Shown here: piece by piece, positions 1 through 7,787 of the stretch | How the letters are laid out: each line of letters begins with the position of its first letter | How positions within the stretch are numbered: position 1 is the stretch's first letter | From: JBFKMV01 sp041629655 | Lineage (GTDB): Bacteria; Acidobacteriota; Polarisedimenticolia; Polarisedimenticolales; Polarisedimenticolaceae | Assembly: GCA_041629655.1 (NCBI GenBank) | Contig: JBFKMV010000104.1 | Coordinates: forward strand, 1 to 17,720 | Direction: 5' to 3' | Length of the DNA: 17,720 bases | Position numbers and translations under genes: made by a program | Notes under the pieces: model-generated | Seen by the model: only the letters and a program-made list of their open reading frames with translations | Databases searched by the model: none | Told to the model about the DNA's origin: nothing

Positions 1-749
1 CCGGAGTAGATGGCGCCCATGACGAAATAGGGACCGAAGATCGTACTGTGCCACATCGGCCTCAGCGTCAGCGCGAAGATCCAGGCGATCACCGTGTGGA
101 CGGAGACGGCGATCGGGATGACGACCACCGCGAGCACCGAGATGATCCGCTCGAGGATTCGCCTGGCGCGCGGCGTGTCGTGATAGCCGATCGCCAGGAA
201 CCAGTAGAGCCATCTCGGCCGGATCTTCAGGTCGCGGATCAATGCCAGATCGGGGATCATCGGCACGTACAGGTAGATGCTGCTCGCGGTGAAGTAGAGC
301 CCGATGCTGCAGACGTCCCACAGCAGCGGCGACCAGGCCTGGCCATTGATGATCACGTAGAGGACGCGGTCGGGCCGGCCGAGATCCAGCACCGGCTGCA
401 CCGCGCCGAACGCGATGACCAGGACGGTGATGAACTCCGCCGACCTGGTGATGGCCCGGCGCCACTCCGCGTTGCTGATCCTCAGGATCGCGGAGATGAG
501 GGTTCCCGCGTGGGAGATCCCGATAAAGAAGACGAAGCAGATGATGTAGATGCCCCAGTACTCCGGGGTGTTGAGGCCGGTCCGTCCCAGGCCGTAGCGG
601 AGCTGGAGCACGTAGGCGACCGCCCCCCAGGCGGTGACGGCCGCCATGATCGCGAGCCAGATCCAGAACCAGCGGGTCGTGCGGACCAGCGGCGCGAGCA
701 GCACACGCTCGTCCTGGGACAGACCGGCGAGCTTGTCGGCGTCGTTCAT
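1..749 (-). CDS. NrfD/PsrC-family integral membrane subunit (quinone-interacting), partial at left edge
   Basis: This is the polytopic membrane subunit of a complex iron-sulfur molybdoenzyme; in this family it anchors the complex and exchanges electrons with the quinone pool. I translated 249 codons from the ATG at 749; the frame is open to the window edge, so the C-terminal part is missing. Hydrophobic segments lie at about residues 28-50, 64-88, 104-121, 139-165 and 201-228, and a further one begins near 239. The stretch SIYLYVPMIPDLALIRD (157-173) and the GISHAGT motif (77-83) are typical of the ActC/QrcD/DsrP-type NrfD group. It is the last visible gene of the operon and starts 3 bp after the ferredoxin subunit's stop, which suggests translational coupling. 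The family is clear; the exact complex (Qrc, Act-like or Psr-like) is not settled by this subunit alone. Confidence 0.9.
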   Translation of the reverse strand, partial: MNDADKLAGLSQDERVLLAPLVRTTRWFWIWLAIMAAVTAWGAVAYVLQLRYGLGRTGLNTPEYWGIYIICFVFFIGISHAGTLISAILRISNAEWRRAITRSAEFITVLVIAFGAVQPVLDLGRPDRVLYVIINGQAWSPLLWDVCSIGLYFTASSIYLYVPMIPDLALIRDLKIRPRWLYWFLAIGYHDTPRARRILERIISVLAVVVIPIAVSVHTVIAWIFALTLRPMWHSTIFGPYFVMGAIYS

Positions 750-752
750 GCC

Positions 753-1436
753 TCAATGCTCCTCGGCGAGGTAGTAGACCTTGGGCTGGGTCCCGAGCTC
801 CTCGAGCAGGCGGAACGCGCGGGGATCGTGGACCAGCTCGGCGACCCGGTGGTGCGGGTTGTCGAGGTCGCCGAACACGATCGCGCCCGTGGGACAGCTC
901 TCGGCGCAGGCCGGCACGTAGTCCCGTTCCCGGAGCGGCCGGCCTTCGGCGCGCGCCTGCTCCCGCGCCCGTTGCAGTCGGTGATGGCAGAAGGTGCACT
1001 TCTCGATCACGCCGACCGGGCGGGTCGAGACGTCCGGGTTCAGCATCGCCAGCGAGGCGGGCGGATACTGCGGCTTCTTCCAGTTGAACGACTTCGCCGT
1101 GTACGGACAGGCGTTGGCGCAGTAGCGGCAGCCGATGCAGCGGGGATAGATCTGCGAGATGATTCCCTCGTCGTCCTTCGTGGTCGCCCCGACGGGGCAG
1201 ACCGCGGTGCACGGGGGCCGGTCGCAGTGCATGCAGGGACGCGGAACGAACCGCGTCCGCACGTCGGGCCATTCGCCGTGGACCTCGGTCAGCACGCGCA
1301 GCCAGAACACCGTGCGGTTCTCCCGCGCCGCCACGGGCCCGCCGACGGCCACGTTGTTCTCGGCCCGGCAGGCGACCTCGCAGCTCTGGCAGCCGTTGCA
1401 GCGGTCGAGATCGATCACCATCCCCCAACGTGCCAT
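753..1436 (-). CDS. Four-cluster [4Fe-4S] ferredoxin subunit of a molybdoenzyme complex (QrcC/PsrB/DmsB type)
   Basis: This is the electron-transfer subunit that wires the molybdopterin subunit to the membrane NrfD protein. All sixteen expected ligand cysteines are present in 227 residues: C13/16/19/23, C68/71/76/80, C100/103/106/110 and C147/150/177/181. This predicts four [4Fe-4S] clusters, with no substitution of the kind that gives a [3Fe-4S] centre. Recognisable blocks are CNGCQSCEVAC, CIGCRYCANACPYTAKSF and CAESCPTGAIVFGD. No signal peptide is visible, so it is probably carried across the membrane with the Tat-tagged catalytic partner encoded just upstream, as is usual in this family. 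The start ATG at 1436 has a strong AAAGGAG ribosome-binding site and lies 19 bp after the upstream stop. Family certainty is high; the partner assignment rests on gene order. Confidence 0.94.
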   Translation of the reverse strand: MARWGMVIDLDRCNGCQSCEVACRAENNVAVGGPVAARENRTVFWLRVLTEVHGEWPDVRTRFVPRPCMHCDRPPCTAVCPVGATTKDDEGIISQIYPRCIGCRYCANACPYTAKSFNWKKPQYPPASLAMLNPDVSTRPVGVIEKCTFCHHRLQRAREQARAEGRPLRERDYVPACAESCPTGAIVFGDLDNPHHRVAELVHDPRAFRLLEELGTQPKVYYLAEEH

Positions 1437-1455
1437 TCCGCGCTCCTTTAGACCC

Positions 1456-3756
1456 TCACACCGCGACGACCCGGACCCGGGTCGAGTACCAGTCGGGGAG
1501 ACCCGTCACCGGATCGCGCCCCGCGCCGACCGCGCGCAGCGGATTGGCCGGCTCCACGTCGCCCCAGCCCGCGACCCGCGTGTGCAGGCCGTAGGGCACG
1601 TTCAGCAACCCCGGCTGGGCACCCGGGAAGAAGCGCAGGCGGGCGCGAAACGCGCCGGACCCGGATTCCACGCGGACGCGCTGTCCCGACGACAGGCCCA
1701 GGGCGCGACCGGTTTCCGGATGGATCTCGGCCCACGTCTCCCACGCATCCCCCGTCAGCAGGCCGAGGTTCTCCAGCAGCCACGGCATCAGCGGCGTGCC
1801 GCCCGAGGCCAGCGTCATCACGCGGTAGGGCACGATGCGCAGGGGATAGGCATCGTCCTCCTCCGCGGTGGACGCGGATCCGGACGGGGGCGTCGAGACC
1901 CGTTCCGCGAGGTCCGCGTCGGGCGGGAAGATCCACGCCTTGCCGCCCGGGTGCGCCGAGGTCGCGCTGCGGTCGTTGTAGTCGTAGTACGGATCGAACC
2001 AGCCGCCGCGATCGAGCACCGCCGTCCAGAACTCCCGTTCGGACTTTCCGTGCGGCAGCCACCACCCGCGCGCCTCGAGCTCGCGCAGCTCGTCGCGACG
2101 GAAGCGGCTGTCGAGCAGGCCGCCGCGACGGGCGGCCGCCAGCGCCTTGCCCCGCTCGACCACCAGCGCCTCGACGCTCGGCCAGGGCAGCTCGCGCGCC
2201 ACGTCCCCGCCGATCGCGGCCGCCAGCGCCAGCACGACGTCGCCGGTCGCCCGCGTGTCGTGCAGCGGGGGAACGAGCGGGCGCACGACGCTCCAGACCG
2301 GAATCGGGACCGAGGCCGGAGCCGGCGCGTCCTGCCAGCGCTCCAGGTAGGTGTGGTCCGGGAGCACCAGGTCGGCGTGGCGCGCGGACTCGTCCAAAAA
2401 CGGCGAGAACGATACGACGAGCGGGATGCGCTCCAGCGCGCGCGTCACCGCGTCCGGGTCGGCGGACGACGCCACGGGGTTGGCGTAGTAGAGGAACAGC
2501 GCGTTCAGCGGGGAGCCGTCCGGCTCGGCGACGACGCGCGCCGCCCAGTCCCGGGCGGAGAGACCGGGAGGCGGAGCTTCGGACGGCGCGATCGAGGGAG
2601 CGGGCAGCCGGGGCTGGATCAGCACGCCGCCCGGACGGTTCAGGGCGCCGACGAGCACGTTGAGCGCGTGGATCAGGTGCGCGTCCGACAGCCCGCCGTT
2701 GCTCCAGGAGACCGCGTGGTCCCACACCGCGACCGGCCGCGCGGCGGTGGCGAACCGCTTGGCCAGCCGCACCAGCGCTTCCGGCGGGACACCGGTGCGC
2801 TCGGAGACGTCGCGCGTCCGGCCGTGCTTCAGGGCGAGCGTGCGGAAGCCCGGCACGACCTGCCCGGATGCGTCCCGGCGGTCCTCGAGACCGAGCACGC
2901 GCTCGCCGACCTGCTCGGCGTCGTAGAGACCTTCCTTGAGGATCACGTAGGCGATGCCGAGCGCCAGCGTTCCGTAGGTTCCGGGGCGCACCGGGACCCA
3001 CTCGTCGGCCCGCGCCGCGGTGCGGGACAGCCTGACGTCGGCCTGGACCCAGCGCGGCCGCCGGCCGGCCTCGGCGTCGCGGGCGCCCGCTGCCTGGGGC
3101 AGGCACCACCACGCTTCCGACAGCCCGGCGCCGAACGACAGCACCAGGTCCGAGGCTTCCAGGTCGAACGCCGGCGGCGCGTCGATGCCCTGGCAGGCCC
3201 GCAGGATCGCGGCCGCGCCGTCGTCGTAGTCCTCACGCATCAGGTGCGGCGTGCCGTACGCCGCCGCGAAGCGCTCGAGCAGCTCGCCCATGACCCCCGG
3301 AACGTGACCGGTCAGCCAGGCGACGGTGTCCGCGTTGCCGTCCGCGTGCAGCCGGGTCAGCTCGCCGGTCACGCGGTCCAGCGCCTCGTCCCAGGAAATC
3401 GGCCGGAACTCGGCCGAGCCCGGCGGCCCGACGCGCTCGAGCGGTCCGGCCAGACGGCCGGGGTGGTACAGGAGCTGGATCCCGGCGCGGCCCTTCGGGC
3501 ACAACCCGCCGCGGCTGACCGGGTGGAGCGGGTTGCCGTCGATCCGCACCAGCGTGCCGTCGACGAGCCGGCCGCGGATCCCGCAGTGGGACGGACAGAG
3601 CAGGCAGGTCGACGACAGGAACTGCTCGCGGTGGGGCGCCCACTCCGCCCCGACCTCGGGCGAGGGGAGCGGAAACCAGTGCGAGGCCTTGCCGATGCCG
3701 AGTCCGGCCCCGAAGCCTCCCAGGCCCGCGATGAACTCCCTTCTCCTGATACCCAT
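1456..3756 (-). CDS. Tat-exported molybdopterin oxidoreductase-family large subunit (QrcB/PsrA-like)
   Basis: This is the large DMSO-reductase-family subunit, 766 aa from the chosen ATG at 3756. A GTG four codons upstream keeps the frame open, but the ATG sits directly behind a G-rich GGGGGGGAGC Shine-Dalgarno stretch. The N-terminus MGIRRREFIAGLGGFGAG carries the twin-arginine export pattern. Next comes the N-terminal [4Fe-4S] motif, Cys 51, 54, 58 and 86 (CLLCPSHCG, then GGLCPKGR). The body contains the usual pterin-binding landmarks, including PVRPGTYGTLALGIA near 257-271, and a C-terminal molybdopterin dinucleotide-binding domain with HPETGRALGLSSGQRVRVESG. At the usual molybdenum-ligand region I see LSFGAGLSEAWWCLPQA. 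Whether that Cys ligates Mo, or the cofactor has been lost as in QrcB, cannot be decided by eye. The substrate is therefore open: quinol/cytochrome electron transfer (Qrc-like) or a sulfur or other oxyanion reductase. Confidence 0.9.
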   Translation of the reverse strand: MGIRRREFIAGLGGFGAGLGIGKASHWFPLPSPEVGAEWAPHREQFLSSTCLLCPSHCGIRGRLVDGTLVRIDGNPLHPVSRGGLCPKGRAGIQLLYHPGRLAGPLERVGPPGSAEFRPISWDEALDRVTGELTRLHADGNADTVAWLTGHVPGVMGELLERFAAAYGTPHLMREDYDDGAAAILRACQGIDAPPAFDLEASDLVLSFGAGLSEAWWCLPQAAGARDAEAGRRPRWVQADVRLSRTAARADEWVPVRPGTYGTLALGIAYVILKEGLYDAEQVGERVLGLEDRRDASGQVVPGFRTLALKHGRTRDVSERTGVPPEALVRLAKRFATAARPVAVWDHAVSWSNGGLSDAHLIHALNVLVGALNRPGGVLIQPRLPAPSIAPSEAPPPGLSARDWAARVVAEPDGSPLNALFLYYANPVASSADPDAVTRALERIPLVVSFSPFLDESARHADLVLPDHTYLERWQDAPAPASVPIPVWSVVRPLVPPLHDTRATGDVVLALAAAIGGDVARELPWPSVEALVVERGKALAAARRGGLLDSRFRRDELRELEARGWWLPHGKSEREFWTAVLDRGGWFDPYYDYNDRSATSAHPGGKAWIFPPDADLAERVSTPPSGSASTAEEDDAYPLRIVPYRVMTLASGGTPLMPWLLENLGLLTGDAWETWAEIHPETGRALGLSSGQRVRVESGSGAFRARLRFFPGAQPGLLNVPYGLHTRVAGWGDVEPANPLRAVGAGRDPVTGLPDWYSTRVRVVAV

Positions 3757-3774
3757 GCTCCCCCCCACCGGCGC

Positions 3775-4293
3775 TCAGCGATGACAGCGCGTGCACTCCG
3801 ACGAGGCACCGGTGCGTTCGTGACACTCCACGCAGAACTCCATCGTGATCCGGATCAGCGGACGCTCGGGCGGCGTGGTCGTTGCGGCGACGGAGCCGTG
3901 ACAGGTCTCGCAGTCGAGGCCGCCGATCGTCACGTGGCGCCGGTGGGAGTAGAAGGTGTGGTCCGGCATCCGGAACAGCTTGCGGAAGACATCGTTCTCG
4001 CCGCCGGCCGCGAGGTCGCGGATCTTCTGTTCCTCGGGCAGGTCCGTCAGCGCGTCCTCGTGGCAGGCCAGGCACGTCTCGAGCGTGGGCAGCCCGGAGT
4101 GGTCGGCGGTCGCGAACAGCTCGTGGCAGGTCTCGCACTCCAACCCGAGCTCCTCGACGTGCTTGTGATGGCTGAACGCGATCGGCTGGACGACCTGCTC
4201 GGTGGGCCGGAACCCGACGCGGCCGGAGACGAACCCGGCCACCCCGCCGAGCATCACGATCACGCCGATCAGCAGTCGTTGAACGGGACTCAC
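3775..4293 (-). CDS. Membrane-anchored pentahaem cytochrome c (QrcA/class III c7-like)
   Basis: This is a periplasmic multihaem electron-transfer subunit, 172 aa, and the first gene of the molybdopterin operon. Five CxxCH haem-attachment motifs lie at residues 53-57, 74-78, 128-132, 154-158 and 167-171. The spaced histidines in FSHHKHVEELG and FYSHRRHVTIGG are placed as distal ligands, as in the cytochrome c3/c7 class. I chose the GTG at 4293 because it has a near-perfect GGAGGAGG ribosome-binding site and leads straight into a signal anchor (RLLIGVIVMLGGVAGFVSG). The longer frame to 4440 adds a basic, low-complexity leader with no such signal, and its extra codons run across the sigma54 promoter. 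A multihaem c subunit followed by molybdopterin, FeS and NrfD subunits matches the qrcABCD order; QrcA proteins described from sulfate reducers carry six haems, so five is a difference. Confidence 0.88.
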   Translation of the reverse strand: MSPVQRLLIGVIVMLGGVAGFVSGRVGFRPTEQVVQPIAFSHHKHVEELGLECETCHELFATADHSGLPTLETCLACHEDALTDLPEEQKIRDLAAGGENDVFRKLFRMPDHTFYSHRRHVTIGGLDCETCHGSVAATTTPPERPLIRITMEFCVECHERTGASSECTRCHR

Positions 4294-4334
4294 CGGATCC
4301 CTCCTCCGCCGTGCGGTTCGGGGGCGGTGATAGA

Positions 4335-4348
4335 GCAAAGTCGGTACC
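4335..4348 (-). promoter_or_regulatory. Sigma54 (-24/-12) promoter of the molybdopterin operon
   Basis: Read on the minus strand the sequence is CGGTACCGACTTTGCT. The -24 GG (4348-4347) and -12 GC (4336-4335) are separated by exactly 10 bp, and TTGC is intact, as in the TGGCAC-N5-TTGC consensus. The predicted transcription start near 4323 gives a leader of about 30 nt that ends at the GGAGGAGG ribosome-binding site of the cytochrome gene. It shares 13 of 15 bases with the promoter at 7936-7950. Confidence 0.82.
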
Positions 4349-4457
4349 GCGATCCGGCGTGGGTCCGCGACGACGACCCGTTCGTCGAAAAAGACCGGGA
4401 CCGCGGGCCGAAACCGCTCGGGAGCGCTGCGACTGCGCACGCACCGGCTCGACCCGG

Positions 4458-4496
4458 GACTGCCATGTCGGGCAGTCGGATCTGACAGCCTGTCAG
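4458..4496 (-). promoter_or_regulatory. Tandem upstream activator sites for the NtrC-type regulator, molybdopterin operon
   Basis: Two dyads lie between the regulator's stop codon and the sigma54 promoter. The distal one, 4482-4496, is a perfect 7-bp inverted repeat around one base (CTGACAG-C-CTGTCAG on the plus strand). The proximal one, 4458-4477, is GACTGCC-N6-GGCAGTC. On the minus strand the two CTG starts are 21 bp apart, about two helical turns, and the distal site begins 148 bp upstream of the -24 GG, a normal enhancer distance for an NtrC-type activator. That the neighbouring regulator binds here is inferred from position and from the matching arrangement at 7788-7823. Confidence 0.75.
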
Positions 4497-4506
4497 GCGA
4501 CGGGAG

Positions 4507-5856
4507 CTAGAGGTGCTTGATCTTGCGGTAGAGCGTCCGCTCGCTGATCCCGAGCACCTCGGCGACGCGGGCGCGGTGCCCGCCGAACTCCTCGAGCAGC
4601 TGGCCGATGTAGCTGCGCTCGAGCTCCTCGAGGGTCGGGCGGCGGGTGATCAGCTCGTCGATGCCGCTGCGATCCTGGCGCAGGTTGCCGGGGAGGTCGC
4701 CGACGGTGATCTCTTCGCCCTCGGCCAGGATCAGCGCCCGCTCGACGACGTTCTGCAGCTCGCGGACGTTGCCGGGCCAGGCGTAGGACTGCAGCACCGC
4801 GCGGCTGTCGCGCGAGAACCGCACCGCCCGCTTCCCCGGCACGCCCGAGTTCTCGGCGAAGTACTCGGCCAGCAGCGGGATGTCCTCGCGCCGCTCCCGC
4901 AGCGGCGGCAGGGTGAAGCTGACCACGTTGATGCGGTAGTACAGGTCCTGGCGAAACCGCCCGTCGCGCGCCATCTGGTACAGGTCGCGGTTGGTGGCAC
5001 AGATCACCCGGACGTCGACCTGGACGTCGCGGACCCCGCCCACGCGGCGGAACGTGCCGTTGTCCAGCACGCGCAGGATCCGGGTCTGTAGCGGCAACGA
5101 GATCTCGCCGATCTCGTCCAGGAACAGCGTCCCCCCGTCGGCGACCTCGAACAGTCCGTGCTTGCGCGTGACGGCGCCGGTGAAGGCCCCGCGCTCGTGC
5201 CCGAACAGCTCGCTCTGCAGCAGCGATTCCTGGAGCGACGTGCAGTCGACCACGATGAACGGCTGCTTGCGGCGGAGGCTGTTGCGGTAGATCGCCCGCG
5301 CGGCCAGCTCCTTGCCCACGCCGCTCTCGCCCTGGATCAGCACGGTCGACTCGGTCTGCGAGACCTTGGAGATGATCTCGAGCACCGAGCTCAACGCCGT
5401 GCTCCGCCCCACGAACTCCTTGAACCGGTCGTGACGCGCCAGCTCGCGTTGCAGCAGCCGGTTCTCGCGCACCAGCGCGCGTTTCTCGAACGCCTTCCGC
5501 GCCACCGCCTCCAGCTCGTCCAGGTGGCAGGGCTTGGTGAGGAAATCGTAGGCGCCGTCCTTGAGTGTCCGGACCGCGTTCTCGACGGTCGCGTGCCCGG
5601 TCAGCACGATCACCTCCAGCTCGGGGGAGCGCTTCTGCAGCTCGCGCACCAGCTCGTCGCCCGACATGCCCGGCAGGTTCAGGTCCACGATCGCCACGTC
5701 GAACGCCCGGAGCTCGATCCGCCCCAGTGCCGCCTCGGCATCGTGGACGGCGGTGACCCGGAAGCCGCTGCGCACCAGCTCGTCGCTCAGCGCCTCGCGC
5801 AGCGACCGGTCGTCGTCCACGAGCAGCAGGTCGATCGCCTCGTCGGTCGTCTTCAT
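4507..5856 (-). CDS. NtrC-family sigma54-dependent response regulator
   Basis: This is a transcription activator of 449 aa with the standard three-part layout. The receiver domain (about 8-122) has the acidic pair D14/D15, phospho-acceptor D58 in VAIVDLNLPG, T86 and K108. The AAA+ domain (about 147-378) has Walker A GESGVGKE (176-183), the sigma54-contact loop GAFTGA (223-228) and Walker B GGTLFLDEIG (241-250). A Fis-type helix-turn-helix lies at about 425-446 (HRARVAEVLGISERTLYRKI). No key residue is missing, so it should be phosphorylation-controlled and sigma54-dependent. The ATG at 5856 overlaps the kinase stop as ATGA, which indicates translational coupling; a much longer frame continuing upstream is a GC artefact. 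Likely targets are the two sigma54 promoters at 4335-4348 and 7935-7950, an inference from matched operator geometry. Confidence 0.96.
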   Translation of the reverse strand: MKTTDEAIDLLLVDDDRSLREALSDELVRSGFRVTAVHDAEAALGRIELRAFDVAIVDLNLPGMSGDELVRELQKRSPELEVIVLTGHATVENAVRTLKDGAYDFLTKPCHLDELEAVARKAFEKRALVRENRLLQRELARHDRFKEFVGRSTALSSVLEIISKVSQTESTVLIQGESGVGKELAARAIYRNSLRRKQPFIVVDCTSLQESLLQSELFGHERGAFTGAVTRKHGLFEVADGGTLFLDEIGEISLPLQTRILRVLDNGTFRRVGGVRDVQVDVRVICATNRDLYQMARDGRFRQDLYYRINVVSFTLPPLRERREDIPLLAEYFAENSGVPGKRAVRFSRDSRAVLQSYAWPGNVRELQNVVERALILAEGEEITVGDLPGNLRQDRSGIDELITRRPTLEELERSYIGQLLEEFGGHRARVAEVLGISERTLYRKIKHL

Positions 5857-7766
5857 GGTCGGCCCCCACTGCCGGGACGCGGAAGGAGCACGGTCACCCG
5901 GGTGCCCGGGCCGGACCGGCCCTTGACCCGGATCGTTCCTCCCAGCTCGGTCACGATCTGATGCGTGATGAACAGACCCAGCCCGGTTCCCTTGCCCGCC
6001 GGCTTCGTCGTGAAGAACGGCTCGAAGATCCGCTTGACCAGACCGGGCGCGATGCCACAGCCGGTGTCCGCGATCTCGATCCGGATCGCGTCCTGCTCCA
6101 GCGAGGTCGCGATCTCCAGCGTCCCACCCCGCTCGCCCATCGCCTGGATCGCGTTGAGCGTCACGTTCATCACGATCTGCCCCACGCGAGACTCGTCGCC
6201 GGGCAACGTGGGCAGCGCCGAGCCCAGGCGCAGCCGCGGCTCGATCCGGTAACGCGCGAGATCGTGGGCCAGGATGCCCAGGATGTCCTCGATCACGACG
6301 TTGACGTCGACCAGCGTCCGGCCGGCGCCGGGCGGCCGGGCGACCTTGAGCAGCCGGTGGGTGATGGTCCGCCCGCGCTCGACCTCGCGGCCGATTCGCT
6401 CCAGCACCCGTCCCAGGTCCCGGGAGGTCTCCTCCGAGAGCGGCGCCGCGGTGTCGATGCGGCGCCGCAGGCCCTCGACGGAGGTCGCGATCGCGCCCAG
6501 CGGGTTGTTGATCTCGTGCGAGATGCCCGAGGCGAGCAGGCCCAGCGACGCCAACTGTTCCGAGTGCGCGAGGACCGCCTCCATCTGGCGCCGCTCGGAG
6601 ATGTCCCGGCGGACCTCCACGACGCGCGTCACCTCGCCGTCCGGTCCGCGCAGCGGTGAGGCGTGGATCTCGATCACCCGGTCGTTCCCGTCGGAATTCG
6701 GCTGCGAGAGGATGCCCTTGTTCAAGCGGCCGGACTCGAACACGCGTTCCACGGGGCAGCCTCCCGGCCCACCGCCGGCGCAGGGGTTCGTGGCGCCGGA
6801 GATCTCGTGGCAGCGCCGCCCGGTGAGGTCGGCACCGGGCTCCGCGGAGCGCCGGCGGAAGGCCCGGTTCGCGGCAATCACGCGGCGCTCGCGGTCCAGC
6901 ACGACGATCTCGTCGTCGACGGAGTCGAGGATCGACTGCAGGTCGCGCCGCTGCGTCTCCACGGTGCGCAGGGAGCGCGACAGGTGGTCGGTCATGCGGT
7001 TGACATGCGTCGCGAGCCGGGCGAACTCCCCGGGGGCCTCGACCTGCGCCCGGGCGTCGAGATCGCCGCCGACGATGCTCCGGCTGGCCGAGACCACGGC
7101 GCCCAGCGGGCGGTGCACCATGCGCCGCAACAGCCAGACCAGCACCACCACGGTGAGCAGCACCATCACGGTCCCCAGGGCCAGCATGCTGCCCATCCCG
7201 GCGAAGAATCGCCCGTCGGTCGTGCCGAGCGAGAGGTCGATCAGCATGATCCCGTTGGTGCGCGTGGCGGCGTCGTGACAGCCGTGGCAACGCGGCTCGT
7301 TGGGGATCGCGGTCGCGGCGCGGTAGACGTCGCGGCCCCCCAGCTCGGTGACCGCGGACCAGGTTCGTGGCGCGCCACCCGCCGAGTCGTGGCAGACGCG
7401 GCACAGATGCTCCTGCTCGCGATCCAGCGTGCGACCCTCGTAGGCCGGATCCGACGAGACGCTGACCCGGCCCCGGTGGTCCAGCAGCAGCACGCGCTCG
7501 ACCTCCTGCTGCTCGGACAGGTTCCGCACCGCCTCGTCGAGCAGGTGGGGCTCGCCGGCCAGCATCGCGGAGCGCAGGCCGTCCGCGACCACGCGGCTCA
7601 GGCTGCTGGTGGCCTCGGCGCGGGCCTCGAGCTGCTGGGCCCGCAGCAGGCGGTGGAACGCCAGGAAGAACGGCGTCCCGATCAACAGCAGCACGGCGAT
7701 CACCCCGGCCGTCAGACGGACCGTCAGACGGTGGCGCAGGGGGATCGGAGGGTCCGGATGCGGCAT
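5853..7766 (-). CDS. Membrane histidine kinase with a di-haem c-type periplasmic sensor and Cys-bearing PAS domain
   Basis: Sensor kinase of 637 aa, partner of the overlapping response regulator. Order: TM1 about 17-38; periplasmic sensor about 39-188 with two c-haem motifs, CRVCH (122-126) and CHGCH (160-164); TM2 about 190-212; HAMP about 213-265; PAS about 270-390; phospho-acceptor H417 in SHEINNP; then an intact ATPase domain with N538, DTGCGIA (568-574), FEPFFTTK (581-588) and GKGTGLGL (591-598). Covalent haem in the periplasm suggests it reads redox state or a haem ligand such as NO, CO or O2; this is inference from the motifs. The PAS domain holds a three-cysteine cluster (C319, C329, C337) in the pattern CHE-N7-PC-N7-CP, found in other PAS kinases and possibly redox-active. 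Start ATG at 7766 is the first Met; its ribosome-binding site is weak. Confidence 0.95.
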   Translation of the reverse strand: MPHPDPPIPLRHRLTVRLTAGVIAVLLLIGTPFFLAFHRLLRAQQLEARAEATSSLSRVVADGLRSAMLAGEPHLLDEAVRNLSEQQEVERVLLLDHRGRVSVSSDPAYEGRTLDREQEHLCRVCHDSAGGAPRTWSAVTELGGRDVYRAATAIPNEPRCHGCHDAATRTNGIMLIDLSLGTTDGRFFAGMGSMLALGTVMVLLTVVVLVWLLRRMVHRPLGAVVSASRSIVGGDLDARAQVEAPGEFARLATHVNRMTDHLSRSLRTVETQRRDLQSILDSVDDEIVVLDRERRVIAANRAFRRRSAEPGADLTGRRCHEISGATNPCAGGGPGGCPVERVFESGRLNKGILSQPNSDGNDRVIEIHASPLRGPDGEVTRVVEVRRDISERRQMEAVLAHSEQLASLGLLASGISHEINNPLGAIATSVEGLRRRIDTAAPLSEETSRDLGRVLERIGREVERGRTITHRLLKVARPPGAGRTLVDVNVVIEDILGILAHDLARYRIEPRLRLGSALPTLPGDESRVGQIVMNVTLNAIQAMGERGGTLEIATSLEQDAIRIEIADTGCGIAPGLVKRIFEPFFTTKPAGKGTGLGLFITHQIVTELGGTIRVKGRSGPGTRVTVLLPRPGSGGRP

Positions 7767-7787
7767 CGGCAGAGCATACCGCCGGGC

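Noticed and set aside
1159..4485. A plus-strand open frame of 1108 codons opposite the molybdopterin operon
   Set aside because: Antisense shadow with Arg-rich composition and no domain; the minus strand carries clear Fe-S, haem and pterin motifs.
7709..7734. Direct repeat of CCGTCAGACGG suggesting an operator
   Set aside because: It lies inside the kinase coding region, encodes the LTVRLT start of the first membrane span, and lacks the spacing seen at the real sites.
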